The notes below the pieces were generated by a model. It was not told where the DNA came from, searched no databases, and was given only the letters and a program-made list of their open reading frames with translations. Shown piece after piece: positions 16,118 to 16,149 of a stretch of DNA of 16,149 nucleotides. Source of the DNA: Ignavibacteriales bacterium (lineage in GTDB: Bacteria > Bacteroidota > Ignavibacteria > Ignavibacteriales > Ignavibacteriaceae); NCBI GenBank assembly GCA_027349615.1, contig DAIEML010000022.1, forward strand, positions 1 through 16,149. Reading direction: 5' to 3'. The number at the start of each line of letters is the position of its first letter. Position 1 is the first letter of the stretch. The translations under genes were made by a program, and so were the position numbers.

Positions 16118-16149
16118 GGCTGACTCCTTTTTATTAGTGAAAATATTAA

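Overview
The window is AT-rich chromosomal DNA from a Gram-negative bacterium. Inner-core LPS genes (a Kdo transferase and a GT9 heptosyltransferase-type enzyme) point to an LPS outer membrane. The protein families and base composition suggest the Bacteroidota/Chlorobi/Ignavibacteria neighbourhood. Many genes have clear Shine-Dalgarno sites (for example GAGGGA, AGGAG and AAAGGA at 6-8 nt), which is unlike typical Bacteroidia or Flavobacteriia and leans toward Ignavibacteria. This placement is inference from recall, not a database result. Nothing indicates phage, plasmid, IS elements, CRISPR or RNA genes.

Layout, left to right. (1) The C-terminal part of a UvrA-type excinuclease ATPase, cut by the left edge, ends at 883 and is followed by a hairpin terminator. 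(2) A large exported M16 zinc metalloprotease (1065-3803) is followed by a strong terminator. (3) A 301-nt intergenic region carries a candidate promoter. It leads into a class I aminotransferase and ATP-type PEP carboxykinase whose genes overlap by ATGA, ending in another strong terminator (7004-7039). (4) A group II PLP-dependent decarboxylase of unknown substrate. (5) A DUF962/Mpo1-like membrane protein and a Gdx/SugE-type SMR exporter, closely spaced. (6) On the minus strand, a DUF2459 gene split by one in-frame TGA and lacking an ATG start, probably a pseudogene. (7) A NUDIX hydrolase and a secreted isoaspartyl peptidase/asparaginase, 28 nt apart, then a DinB-fold protein. (8) On the minus strand, a GT9 glycosyltransferase and a Kdo transferase (WaaA/KdtA) joined by a TAATG stop-start overlap. 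(9) A 90-residue protein of unknown function. (10) Class I fructose-1,6-bisphosphatase on the minus strand, with its start near the right edge.

Functional themes. PEP carboxykinase and fructose-bisphosphatase are the two committed gluconeogenic enzymes. The aminotransferase overlapping pckA could supply oxaloacetate from aspartate if it is an aspartate aminotransferase. The secreted asparaginase/isoaspartyl peptidase and M16 protease fit a life based on peptides and amino acids. The GT9/WaaA pair makes LPS inner core. I found no convincing new multi-gene system. The most unusual items are the TGA-interrupted DUF2459 gene, the aminotransferase/pckA coupling, and a cluster of mutually exclusive inverted repeats between two convergent genes near 15 kb.
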